The notes below the pieces were generated by a model. That model worked only from the letters and a program-made list of their open reading frames with translations, ran no database searches and was not told the origin of the DNA. Shown piece by piece: positions 34,901 to 48,200 of a stretch of 64,000 nt of DNA. The DNA comes from Pachyseris speciosa (taxonomy: Eukaryota > Cnidaria > Anthozoa > Scleractinia > Pachyseridae): NCBI GenBank assembly GCA_016490735.1, contig JAEMWC010000014.1, positions 2,120,001-2,184,000 on the forward strand, given 5' to 3'. The translations under genes were made by a program, and so were the position numbers. The number at the start of each line of letters is the position of its first letter. Position 1 is the first letter of the stretch.

Positions 34901-37900
34901 TATCACCAAGCCTCTCAGAGACCTCACCCGCCAAGACGTGGAGTGGCACTGGGACGAGCCCCAAGAGAGAGCTTTTGAGCAACTCAAAGAAGCTGTGTCT
35001 GTGTCACCGATACTCCGTTATTACAACCTGCAAGAGAAGGTTACAATCCAATGTGATGCGTCACAGCACGGTCTTGGTGCGGTGTTACTACAAGGTGGGC
35101 AGCCTGTGGTGTATGCTTCGCGAGCCTTAACCCCTTCGGAAGAAAACTATGCACAGATTGAGAAGGAACTTTTGGCAATCGTCTTTGCCTGTGAGAAATT
35201 TGATGCTTACATTTATGGCCGTGATTCTGTTAGAGTTCAAACAGACCACAAGCCCCTTGAGTCCATTTTCCGGAAAGAACCGTGTGTAGCACCAAAGCGT
35301 CTCCAGAGAATGCTCTTGAGGTTGCAAAAGTACGATTTGGATGTTACTTACCTTAGAGGAGAGAAGATGCTGATTGCTGATACGTTGAGCCGAGCTCATT
35401 TGCCTGAAGTTAACGCCTCTGTTTTTGTCCGGGAATTGGAAGAAGTTGACCACAGAGCTAACTTGCCAGTGAGTGACGCCCGTTGGCAACAGGTCACCCA
35501 TGCTTCTGCTAACGACCCAATTTTAAAACAGCTTCGTGATGTCATTCAAGTGTTTACGACCCTACTTTGACTTGCGTGACGAGTTGGTAGTACAAGGTGT
35601 ACTGGTTTTCAAGGGTGCTCGTTTGGTTGTTCCCACTTGTATGCGCAAGGAACTGATGTCTGTTGCACATTCTACACAATCTGGCTGGGCTGTCACGTCA
35701 GCACATAGTCGTGAAATCTTGCTGGGGTTTTTTCGTCGCACGTCTCAGACTAAGGAACCACTCCTTCAACACGAAGTAATTTCGCGACCCTGGGCTAAAT
35801 TGGCCGCTGATTTGTGCGAGTCAAATGGACGCACCCTTCTCGTTGTATCCGATTATTTCAGCAATTTCATCGAGGTTTCCCGTTTGCAAGCTATCACAAC
35901 ATCAGCCGTGGTACGCGAGTTGAAGACCATTTTTGCACGTTTTGGGGTGCCGGAGACTCTAGTTACTGACAATGGTCCGCAGTTTGCGTCTAAGGAGTTC
36001 GAAGCATTCACGAAGAACTGGTCTTTCAATCACATCACCACCTCGCCTAGATATCCTCAATTGAATGGCAAGGCGGAAAATGCTGTAAAGACTGTCAAAC
36101 GTCTTTTTGAGAAATGCAAAGAATCGGGTGTTTCCGAATTTCAAGCCTTACTGGATTGGCGTAACACCCCAACGGAGGGAATGGCTACCAGCCCTGCCCA
36201 ACGGTTGATGGGTCGTCGCTGTTGTACGTTGTTGTCTACGTCAGAGTCTCTTCTCAGGCCCAGTTATTCACTGCGTGATGATGTACGTGTTATGTCTGAT
36301 AGGAAACGTCGTCAGAAGTATTACTACGATCGACACGCAAAGCCACTTCCTGATGTTACTCCTGGTGAAATAGTGCGAGTGAGGCTTCCTGGGCAAAAGG
36401 TTTGGACACCAGCTACCTGTGTGGATTCGGCGGGTCCTCGTAGTTTCCTTGTCAAGTCTGGAAGTACTGTTTATCGGAGGAATCGGCGTGACATTAAAAC
36501 CACCGAGACTCCTGTTGCTAGCCAGACCGTCGTTCCAGATGAAACACCGCTGCCCAGTAGTTCTGAAACAGTATCGCCTGGACTCACGACAGTGCACATT
36601 CCGACCACTCCTGTGCCGTCTGCTAAGCCGCCATCTTTCTAGCCCGATGTGCCGCCAACCGACCTTCGAAGATTGGAGAGAGTTAGAAAACCCCCAGCAA
36701 GATTTCACGACTATGTGCTGACGTGACAGCCCAGCCAGATTGTGTGTTCGACGTCACAAGACCACCAGCCAGATTTTGCGATTACTTGTTGACGTTTTTG
36801 TTTTTGGAGACTGTTAGTTAGTTTTCTATTCTAAGAGGGAAGATGTGACGAATACTCGTGCATGTTGTCAAATACCGTCATTAGGCTTTGACTATTCGTG
36901 GTATGTCTCACCTCTGTGTTAGAATAATTATGATCGTGTGTATAAAGGTTAGTCAACTATTGCATTAAAAAGTTCAGCTTTTGGTTGCTGCTTGTTACGA
37001 TGTGAGTTGTCCGTTTACTGTACTGTTCGTTTCAACCTTACATCCACAAAGCCTGCAATACCAACACCGAAAACCAAGGGCACTTTCCTTTTGCATGGAA
37101 AACCCGGTTGTTCCAGTGGTAAATAAAATGGAACAGAAAATTTTTTTTCCATGGGAAATTTTTCGAAAAAAAGGAATACCTTATTATGAAAGGTGTTTGT
37201 CATCGTGGTTTCAAATGATAGCTGAGTTAATCTTTTATCTCACAATTGAGTCACAAAGATGTGGATCGCGACGTTTCGACCGCTATACTGCTGGTCTTCA
37301 TCAGGCAATGGTGTAGACTGGCTGCATGTGAGTATAAGAAACACCGTGGCTAGTGGTGATTGGTACGGTTCGATCCTCACTTAGGCTGTTTTTGATTGGA
37401 GGATTTCGATCCTTGTCCTCCAATCAACAACAGCCTAAGGGAGGATCAAAACGCACCAATCACCACCAGCCACGGTGCTTCTTATACTCACACGCAGCCA
37501 GTACTTAATTTTTCTTCAAGTGCCAATCCAATTACATGAATATCAATCTACTATCAAAGATAATTACATACAATGCTTGTAATAGTATCTATGGGCTGTC
37601 ACACCCATACCTAGAAAAAGGAATTTTAAATTTATTTCTCCCAACACTGAGTTGAACCTGCAACTTTTTGATAACTAGTTCGGATGCTCTACCACTGAGC
37701 TATAAGAGAGTTGTGGGAGCTAGGCCATTAAACTAGATTCATGTGACAAACATCCTTCATGTTGCCAGTATCATGATAGGTGGCATATACTGTATTGGTT
37801 ATGAGAGTGAAGTGAGAAGGAACTTTTTTGTTCAGTGCATGTGAGACAGTAATGAATAAATCATCACTTTCAAAATTATCTTCAATGTGCATTGTTGTGG

Positions 37901-39403
37901 CTATTCTGAGTGGCACAGTAGATCTTTGATGTGGTAGTCTCATAGGGGCACACTTGATAGTCAAGGAGTTTTTAATCTTTATGAATCAAATTTTTAGAAC
38001 CTTGAGGAAGATGAAGAGTTTCAGCAAGCTTTAAAAACAAGCCATGGACAGAGACCTGGTGTGGTAAGTAAATTACAAATTAAAATGTAAAGTAGAAAAT
38101 TGTGGAAAGTGAATCAAGAGCACGAGGAGTATCTGAGTGTACATGAAGCTTGAAGATATGAAGATTGGGTCTTGCAAATTCAGTATTTTTTACCATCAAT
38201 TCTCTCGAAGCCAACAAAATGTGACCTAATGTGGTTAATATTAGGTGATTCCTCACGTTTGCATCGCTCATCCTTTACTGTGCATAATATTTTATTGGTG
38301 TCATTTAGGGCGCACTACCGAACAAGCAAACTTCACAAATGAGCAGGGACACCCTGCCTTTTTTCCAGTCATTATAGTCAACTACAGTCTAATCAAAAGC
38401 TTTGCGTGAGAAAAGACTGATCTGATTTCTATTGCTGAAGAATGAATAAATAAGAAAATAGCTGATACACTGCAGTGGTCTTTTTTTTTAATAGAAGTTT
38501 ATTTATGAATGATATATGAAATGAATCATACATGAACTGCGGAAATGAAATCAAATGAAGAATGATCCTCGCAGTTATGAACGAAATTTATGCAATTGCG
38601 AAAAGAAGCCTGAAAAAAATTCAGGACTTCAACGGGGTTTGAACCCATGACCTCGCGATACCGGTGCGATGCTCTAACCAACTGAGCTATGATATTGTCT
38701 TAGGTCACGGGTTCAAACCCCGTTGAAGTCCTGAATTTTTTTTTTTTCAGGCTTCTTTTCGCAATTGCATAAATTGCGTTCATAACTGCGAGGATCATTC
38801 TTCATTTGATTTCATTTCTGCAGTTCATATATGATTCATTTCATATATCATTCATACTCATTTCTTTCACGGGATCATATGAACCCACAATTGACCTGCT
38901 CCCAACGTCAGTGGCTCCATAGCTCAGTTGGTTAGAGCATTGCACCGGTAATTGCGAGGTCACGGGTTCAAACCCCGTTGAAGTCCTGAATTTTTTTTTT
39001 TCAGGCTTCTTTTTGCAATTGCATAAATTGCGTTCATAACTGCGAGGATCATTCTTCATTTGATTTCATTTCCGCAGTTCATATATGATTCATTTCATAT
39101 ATCATTCATACTCATTTCTTTCACGGGATCATATGAACCCACAATTGACCTGCTCCCAACATCAGTGGCTACATAGCTCAGTTGGTTAGAGCATCGCACC
39201 GGTAATCGCGAGGTCACGGGTTCAAACCCCGTTGAAGTCCTGAATTTTTTTTTCAGGCTTCTTTTCGCAATTGCATAAATTGCGTTCATAACTGCAAGGA
39301 TCATTCTTCATTTGATTTCATTTCCGCAGTTCATATATGATTCATTTCATATATCATTCATACTCATTTCTTTCACGGGATCATATGAACCCACAATTGA
39401 CCT

Positions 39404-39444
<41 letters not shown>

Positions 39445-42195
39445 ATCGCACCGGTAATCGCGAGGTCACAGGTTCAAACCCCATTGAAGTCCTGAATTTT
39501 TTTCAGGCTTCTTTTTGCAATTGCATAAATTGCGTTCATAACTGCGAGGATCATTCTTCATTTGAGAAGTTTATTTACAGGACGAACACTTACACTACTT
39601 ACAGCACTCACTTACACTTGCACTACCTACAATACATGAACACTAATTAAATTACAGTTGGTCTACTTGCAATGCCCTTTTTATTGTGTATTTAATATTG
39701 TATTATATTATACTTACATACATACTTACACTATACTTAACTACTTATACAGTTGAAGTACTTATTTATTTACTTAATATACTATTTACAAAAGCCGAGA
39801 ATAAAAAGGACACAATACAATATTATAAAGACAGAAAAAATTTCCATTTGTTCTTATATCCTTTTTCCTTGTTAGAAGTGACTACCAGGTATTTCTCTAG
39901 ATTTATTTTTTTGCGCACAAGTGAGATGAAATCTTCAGATTGGTACGTCATGGCATTTAAAGCGTTTACATAAAAATATTTACCCAAAATAAGAAGATGG
40001 TTGAGGGCTAAATTCTGAACATTACCTCTAATTCTGACAGAAGCAGTTTCTTATTACAAGAGAATGTGTACCATTCCTTGAACTTATTCCAAAAAATTTT
40101 GCCTGCGTGCAATGTATAAACAGATGCCATGTGGTCTGAAACTCAGAAGGACAAAAGGAGCAGGAGAGCAAGGCAACTTTTTTCATTTGTATAACAAGCT
40201 ATTCGTTAGTAAAATTTGGTGAATGATTTTATATGATATTGGAATGATTGTTGCTGATGCAACCAACGAAAAACTTGTCTTCGCTTTTTCGAACTGTTTT
40301 ACATTTAGTGATAACAGCTTATACATTTAGGTTCTGATCAAAAGATAGAGGGGATATCCAAGAAATAACCAAAAACAAAGTTGTCTTTATTAGTTAGTCA
40401 TATGCTCATGGTGTGACTGATATACGGAATTATAAGGCTTGGTTCTTATTGCACTTGCCACAGAACAAGTTTGACAAACATGACAGAAGAACAAGCTAAA
40501 ACGGAAAGACATATAACAGAAATGACACAATTCTAACTATTACAGACTTACCTAAGGCTTTCTGTGGCTTTTGACTGGATACTGAGAGTATAGAAAGTCA
40601 CAGCTCTCAAGCAAGTGGTTACATTACGTAACAGTGTAGTATAAAGTAAACTAGAGTTAGAGCTTAATCTAGCTTAATTGTCCATTAAGCACCCATAGAA
40701 ACGGTCAGAGCACCGTCAATGATGAGCTTTTCGATATTGAGGTATGCAGCCTTCTTCTCGCGCTTGGTTGCCTTTAGTATCAGATATAGCCTCTTTCTTA
40801 TGTTGTTGACTTCTTTAGGGAAATCGTTGGATATTCCAAATCTGGTACCTCTTAGGAGATTCTTGATGAAGGATTTAATAAAAAAAATTTTCTTGAAAAT
40901 CCTTCAGCTTTGCTATAACTGGTTGCGGTTGAGGATGGTTCAGGATTTCAGCCATTTGATTGTGTTCACTTCGTAATTCTGTGAACTCTGTCTAAAACGA
41001 ATCTGTTCTTATTTTGCAGTTTGGTAAACATTTCAAGAAGTTGGGTTACAATTTTTTATCAAGGGTTCATCTTTCTGTCTAAGTCAAGCTTAAAATGTTT
41101 ATTTGTGTGAGACAAAATGTATTGACTAGTGCCAAGAAACTGTATATTCAGACATTTTGGGAATAACCCCTTCATCAGTGTGATAGTTGATAGGGACAAA
41201 TGCCTATGCTAACGGTAGATATGTTGTGTGCACGCTGTTCAAAAATAAACAATGACACGAATAAAACACAAATGTGCGCTCCTGGTGCGTGGAAATATGG
41301 CATAAAATGAAAAGAGACTGAAAAGATAATGTTGCCTCATGGAATTTTCAGAATTTAAACTTGATGTTAATTCCATGAGGTACCATCTGTCTCCTATGAC
41401 TTGCTTGACTACAGATACAGACATGTCATGAATGGAATTGTGGTCCGGTTGGTTAAAATGTTTGGCAACAGGGAAGCCTCAGTTTTGGTACCCTTGTTGT
41501 TGTTGTTGGTAACCTTCCACCAAACTGAGATGCTCGCCGAATCTATCAGCGAGTCTATGACCGGTTTCCCCAATGTACATAAATTTGCAACAGGTACAGG
41601 TGATTGCATAGATAGCACTGGTCATAGTGCAGCTGTGGCATTCTTTGAGGTGCACAACTCTGTTCGCGTGGTTAATGATGGCTGTCTTACTGGTGAATGC
41701 ACATGTACAGCATCTGGGTTGTTGGCAAGGAAGTGTTTCTGCTTGCTCTTGTTCTTGGCGTAAGGAAGAGATGCTGTGAACAAGCATGTCTCGAAGATTA
41801 GTATCCCGCCAATAAACACACGTGGGCATGGTCATGAAAATACCCTTTGTATCGAGACATCCATTTTATGCCATATTTCATATACATCATTTACACTGTT
41901 CTCTTTCATGGAACATATGAACCCACAGTTGACCTGCTCCCACATCAGTGGCTTCAAAGCTCAGTTGCTTAGAGCATCACACATGTATTGTAAGGTCACA
42001 GGTTGAAACCCTGTTGAAGTCCTGGATTTTTTTCAGGCTTCTTTTCGCAATTGTTTAAATTGCATTCACAACTGCAAGGATCATTCTTCATTTGATTTCA
42101 TTTCCGCAGTTCATATATGATTTATTTCATATACATCATTCACACTCTTCTCTTTCACAGGAATATAATGAACCCACAATTGACCTGTTCCCAAA

Positions 42196-42227
<32 letters not shown>

Positions 42228-45200
42228 ATCACACCTGTATCACAAGGTCGTTGAATTTTTTCAGGCTTCTTTTCGCAATTGCATAAATTGCATTCACAAC
42301 TTCTTCATTTGATCCTACCTTTATTTACATGCTGTGAAGAGCTTGAGATATAATCACATGGCGGTCAAGTTTGAATATCCCATAGTTCTTAGTGTACACC
42401 AATGGTTTTTGCAGAAGTCTGGGTTTAACTTGTGGGATATTCAAAATGGCTTCTTTGTTCTTGATTGCTACCAGACATGAAACTTTTGTGTCTCTCTTAC
42501 ATTTTCGTACCTGGCAATGTTTTGTAAAATTAACAGATATCCAAAACACAGGAAAACGCTTAGCTGAGGCAAATTAATCATTATAACTTCACATTATCGG
42601 ACATTGACAATACAAAACCGTCATGTACAGTAAGTCGGGTGCTGTTTATGATTAATTTTCGGCTTGGTTGTCCGTTGTTTTTTCCTCAGACAACCAGCCT
42701 CTTAATTTTACCTAAAATTGGTTGCGCGGTAAACTTTTTGGTTGTCTCAGACAACCACTAATTTCTAGCACTGTGCTAAAATGGGGCATTTTCAATGCCT
42801 CACAGCTCCAAAAATAAAATGAGCATGGCACCCCCCTTTTTAATTTCAAAATTGAAGTTCTCATATGACAAATTAATATTCAGTGGACAAAGTTTGAACA
42901 AAAATCTATTGTCACTTTTATTTCAGAGGAATTACTGTACCTTAACATGACATGTTTCATCATCAGACTTTTAATTTGAATAAATGTTAATTTTGGTAGC
43001 CAAACTTTTACACAGAACTTTAATGTGCAGACTAGAAATAAGCCTCATTATTATTCCAGTCCCAGCAAGTATGGATAATCAAGGTTCGACTGTACAGTGT
43101 ATTGTATAAATGTTACTTTGTCCTTTGTGTTATGCATAAGTTGATTAGGTTTTTTACTATATTACAGAAAACTGGTATGAAGATAGCAACATCAGCAGGG
43201 GTAGGCATTTATTACATTGGTTTTGTGCTTTTACCAGTACATACATAATCAAACAATAATACTGACCATTGAACTGTGGTACTTTAACATCATTACAAAT
43301 AATCCAATACTGTCCACAGTATTTTTTATATTTTTCACAACAACAAAAACGGGACTGAAATAATTTGCATTGACAAAAATTTCATTTGATGCATTTTTTT
43401 GAGAACTATTATGCCACCCCTATTTTGCCTAAGGTGTTTCACTCCTGTCAATATAAACCTGCACCTCTGGCATGAGTTGGACTGAAGCTTAAAGTAGATT
43501 TAAATTGTGGCTATATTTAAGGTTGTTCTGTTGCTTTACTGAGTCATTGTTTTGTTATACTTGTTTAGCATGGTAAAGTACCAGGATCCTCCATGGGTCG
43601 ACCTACGACTGGCATTGCAGTAAGGAAATTTACAATGTTAATTAATTTGATTAAGGTGATTCCTCTCAATTGCATGGCGCATCGTTACTGTGCATAATTT
43701 ATGGCGTCATTTAGCACGTGCTCGTGCGCGCGTACACTAGATACATTGCGAATTTGTCTTGACAAGTGTTTTGCGAAAACAACCTCACCCCTATCAACGG
43801 TGACCCAAACTAGTTGTTGCCTGCAGATAGTACGTGCCTGACGCTTAAATTGGACCTTATAACTGTGACCAGAAGAAAAAGAGCTTGACTAATATTATTT
43901 CCAAAAATTGAAGACCTCATGCTACTGTAGCTGTCATAAATATGGGTTATTGGCCATTAGTGTGAGGTCAAGATGGCAGGATATTGGCCAAGTTCTGTTT
44001 TTGCGTGTTTATGGACCAAGACGAAGTCAAATTCCATAAACATGCAAAAAAAGATGAGGCCAATATCTCGCCATCTTGACCGAACAAGCTTGGTCAATAA
44101 AGGATTTATTATATGACTCAAAGGACACTATTAAAAGACAGTAAAACGTGGGATGAACATACTATCCCAAGCGGTCAAGATGCCTCCATCTTGACCTCGT
44201 GGGTAGCCAATCACAGCAGGAGAATTGATTCATCTTGACTGCTGGAAGAGCCAGCATACTACACAGCCTGATCAAGAATGCCGTCTTGCCTTTGTCATAT
44301 GCTAAGTGATTAATCAACACGGACACTTTTTGTTGGTGACTTAAACCTGCAGCAAACTCTTGTGTTTTCACTATGTCTGAGTCAGTCCAGGTACTGAATT
44401 GACCTGTGTTCACTCAGAGCAGTTGTAGGCAAATTTAAATGAAGACTGTCAAAATGCATACTGTGGTGGCTTAACCTATTGACTCCTAGCTATTTTTACA
44501 TTTTCGGAGTGATTTTCCACCTATAAACGATGAATAACAATTCGTGACTCTTTATTTGACCTACCAGAGAAAAGTGATGCTGTCCTAAGGCACTGGAGGC
44601 TCAAGGTTTCTGAAAACGTCATTTTGACGTAGCTATTTTTATCCGTAAAGCAACCACAATGGCCGGAGTTCGGTTTGCTTGCGATTTTTGCTAAGTTTAC
44701 AGCCATTTTTCATCTTTAGCGGCTGCCTGATGAGCATCATTAAGCGTGACGGTAGCTAAGAGTCCACTTTCTCAAAGAATCGAGCAAGGTGATGTACTTT
44801 GTTGTTGAATTTGGCTTGTTACTCGATGAACTGTGAATTTGGCCGGTCGAACACTTAGTACCTTTGGGACTCGACTATTGATGAATTTCTCGACCTACCG
44901 CCACATATTTTGGAATTTCTGAGTACTGAAGATGACCACGAGCAAGAAATTTTTGCGGTAGGTCGGAGTGGCTGTAGACTTAGTTTATATGTGAAAGAAT
45001 TGGGGGAAGGAACGGGCGCTGTCAAAAATTCTTGTTAGTTCCCAGCATGCAATGCGCTCAAGATGTTGAAAATGTCGGGAAGGCCCGAATGCACTGGAAC
45101 AAAAGGCTGTATCTACGCTCGGGAGAAGAATATCAACAAAAAAAGTCATTTCTAAGCTAGAAAAAGGACTGAATTTCGTTATGATGGTTGAATTTTGGTT

Positions 45201-48200
45201 TTTCGACGATGATTTCCTTAAAAAACAGGAAGGCAAAAAGGGGCATTTTTGTCGTTTCTCTTTGACGTTAAAAACGGTCAGTTTCGTTCTTGTCCAAACT
45301 AAAAAGGCCATATTTAGTAAAAATCGCTACGTTTCTTGCATTTATTGGATATCCAAATTTAAAGGACATTCCATTTCGTGCTCACAACTAACAGTTATGG
45401 CAATATTCGTGCGATTGGGAAAGTTGCAATGTTTTGAAGCATGGGAGTTTTTTACGGGCGGTTCTGGGCGGTTCAGGTGCCAAAGGGTTAATGACCTTGT
45501 TCTATGTTCATCAGAACTCTCTTTATCTTTAAGGATACAGGAACGGCTCGTCCCATGACCGCAGTTCGTGCAGTGGGTTATACATCATCAGAAAGTAGGT
45601 AGAATAAAATTAATGTATGCATTATGTTGTGAACTTATAACTTTCTGTTCCTTCGATTATATAAAACGTAACTTCAGGTGATCTTTGTACAATATTTGTT
45701 GTAAAGAACATTATTGCGTTCGCAGAATGCAGTCCTAATCCAGACTGAATCGAGATTTTTGGACAGCCGGTGCGTGTTGAAAAGAGCTGCCCCTGCAATC
45801 TGCAAGCACTCTGCAGGGGCGAACACAAATGACATCATCGCCAAGCCAACTCAGTAGCTTTCAAAATGGCGGCCGTCAGCAAGGAAGACGAAACTGATGT
45901 CTAAATGTCTTAAATGAGTTGCTACAGCCTGGAAATGGCGAAAGTAAAAATGGCGGAGATACAACTACAATGAGTGGACAATTCATCAAGTAAAAGCGGA
46001 ATTGAATCGACGAAATCTTTCGAAAACAAGACCTGTTTGATCGAGTTGTTGAACACAATGAAATTGGGATTCTGCCAGAGACCTCTGCTAGCAGGGAAGG
46101 TTCTTTGTGGCGAGGATTGGCGATTGAAGTGGATGATCTGCCACTTTACCTCTCAATAAACAACCTCGACTGAAATTTGATATATCAGGATAAACAAATC
46201 TCTGAGAAATATTTTGTACACCTTTTTACACCACGGATCGGTCATTTTGATTTCGTCACTGAAACAAACAAATATGCCATGCAAAGGAACATACCCTGTT
46301 CGGTCGGAACAAGTCCTGAGGAGCTGAAGGAATTTCTGGGGATTACTGTCTGGATAAAGCTCAAACAATTGCCGATTTCTACAATAATTTGTTCGTTGCT
46401 GCTACAACTATTTTCAGAAATTATGTTTTAATATTGTGTTAGTCAAAGTTGCTATTGTGGAGGCTTTCCAAGATGCTGTAAATGTGCTTTTAGTGTTCAA
46501 AGATCATCATGGACCACATGGCCCTACATATGGTGGTTTAGGGTTAACATACCAAACCTACCAATACTCGAACGCACTCTCTAATCTACGATTACAACTA
46601 GTTGTAGAACACTTTCAATACTTTCCAGGTTCTTAAATGGACTGGTATGAAATCTCATCTGATCATTATTTTGTTGAATCCAGTAAAATTCAGTAAGGTT
46701 CTTGAAAAGTCCTAACACTTAAACTAACAGGATTGGTTAGGATCATATCTACAAATGTAGACCAATGCTTCACATTACCAACAACCTACATTGTACCTGT
46801 GGGGTCTTTGCAGGGGACTGAAGATAAGCTCACAGTATTTGAGTGTTTTAATTTAGGGTCTGCTGACAGAGCTAATTGTAGAAATATGATTTTTGTAAGG
46901 TTACACCAATGGCTATAAAATTTGGTGTTGGGTGTTAATGCACCAGGGTTTATAACATTATATTTACTTGACTCTCCAACAGGAACACCTATGAGTGGTG
47001 GTGGCCAGTTTGATCCGTTTAACCAGGCACGCTTACCCGCCCCTCCGTTGGAAGGGAAGGGAGAGGAAAGGTATTGAATTATTACAAGCAAGGGTGAATC
47101 ATTCTATATCACTTCAATTATTATTATGCTTCAATTGTATGTTATTATGTAAATTCAATTACAAAAGTCATAAAATGCTTCTGTGATAATGGCCACAAAG
47201 TATGGCTTTTATTGTGTACTTACGTGTAAAAAGGAGTCCAAGGACTATGGAAGAATGATGTCTAATAATTATAAAGGCTTTCCCGCAAAAGGGGCGTATA
47301 TCGCTTTTCTTGCCTTAAAATCCAGGTCTTTAAATCACAAAGTGCAGAACATTATTTCTGACAGCGTAATCAGTATGTGTGCCAATAGTACACTGTAGAA
47401 TGAATTTACAACAATTTGTATTTTAAGGCCAAGAAGCTATATACACCCTACTGACACCCATTTTGTGGGAAGTCTTTCAATTTGTTTGTCACAGCACACC
47501 TAAGATCTGGAAACGCTATGTGGATGACACCTTTACCATCTTAAATCGTGACAAAGTTGACTCGTTCTTACAACATATCAATGGTCAACAGCTGACAATC
47601 CGTTTCACAATGGAAACTGAGAATGACAACTCAATTCCCTTCCTTGATACTTTACCTTTACCTTTTTTTCCTTGATACTTTTCAAGGATTCGAATGGATA
47701 CCTCTCTACCAGTGTTTACAGAAAGCCTACACACACTGACCAGTACCTAGCGTATAATTCACACCACCCGCAATCTGTAAAATGTGGTATCGTCAAGTGC
47801 CTGTACGATCAATCTAAACACCTCATAACAAAACCATCAGTTATCTCTCATGAAAAGAAACCCCTCTCATCGGTCCTTTTTTCCAACGGTTATCCATTTT
47901 CGTTTGTAAAAAATCTTACAAAAACCAAGGGACAAACAACCACTAAAGAACCTGAACCCGAAATTAAATCTACTGTGGTTGTGCCATACGTCAAAGGCAC
48001 ATCGGAGACTCTTCGCCGTTGCCTACAACAACAAGGCATACGGACTGTTTTCAGATCTGACACAACTCTTAGATCACACCTAGTGCGACCTAAGGACATT
48101 GTCGATCCAGTAAAACAAGACGGAGTAGTCTACAAGATTCCCTGTGAATGTGGTAAGGTTTATATTGGAGAGACAGGAAGATCTATGCATGAACGGATTA

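Larger units (their letters stand above)
32457..37034 (+). mobile_element. Ty3/Gypsy LTR retrotransposon, degenerate coding region
   Basis: A 4,578-bp element in IFT88 intron 1, same orientation as the gene. Both 191-bp LTRs start TGTGACG and end TTTCA and differ at only two positions. A 5-bp target duplication ACCTT lies at 32452-32456 and 37035-37039. The order gag, protease, reverse transcriptase, RNase H, integrase is that of Ty3/Gypsy. Reading frames are interrupted at about 33430-33445, 34621 and 35540-35570, and the integrase zinc finger is largely missing. No envelope ORF. Confidence 0.95.

Noticed and set aside
38913..38986. Functional tRNA gene (Thr-like)
   Set aside because: A and B boxes are good, but the anticodon arm does not form a 5-bp stem with a 7-nt loop, and the sequence repeats with a fixed SINE tail.
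38841..39304. Minus-strand ORFs with a [14 protein letters not shown] peptide
   Set aside because: This peptide is the translation of the SINE's tRNA-like part on the opposite strand, often mistaken for a gene in such genomes.
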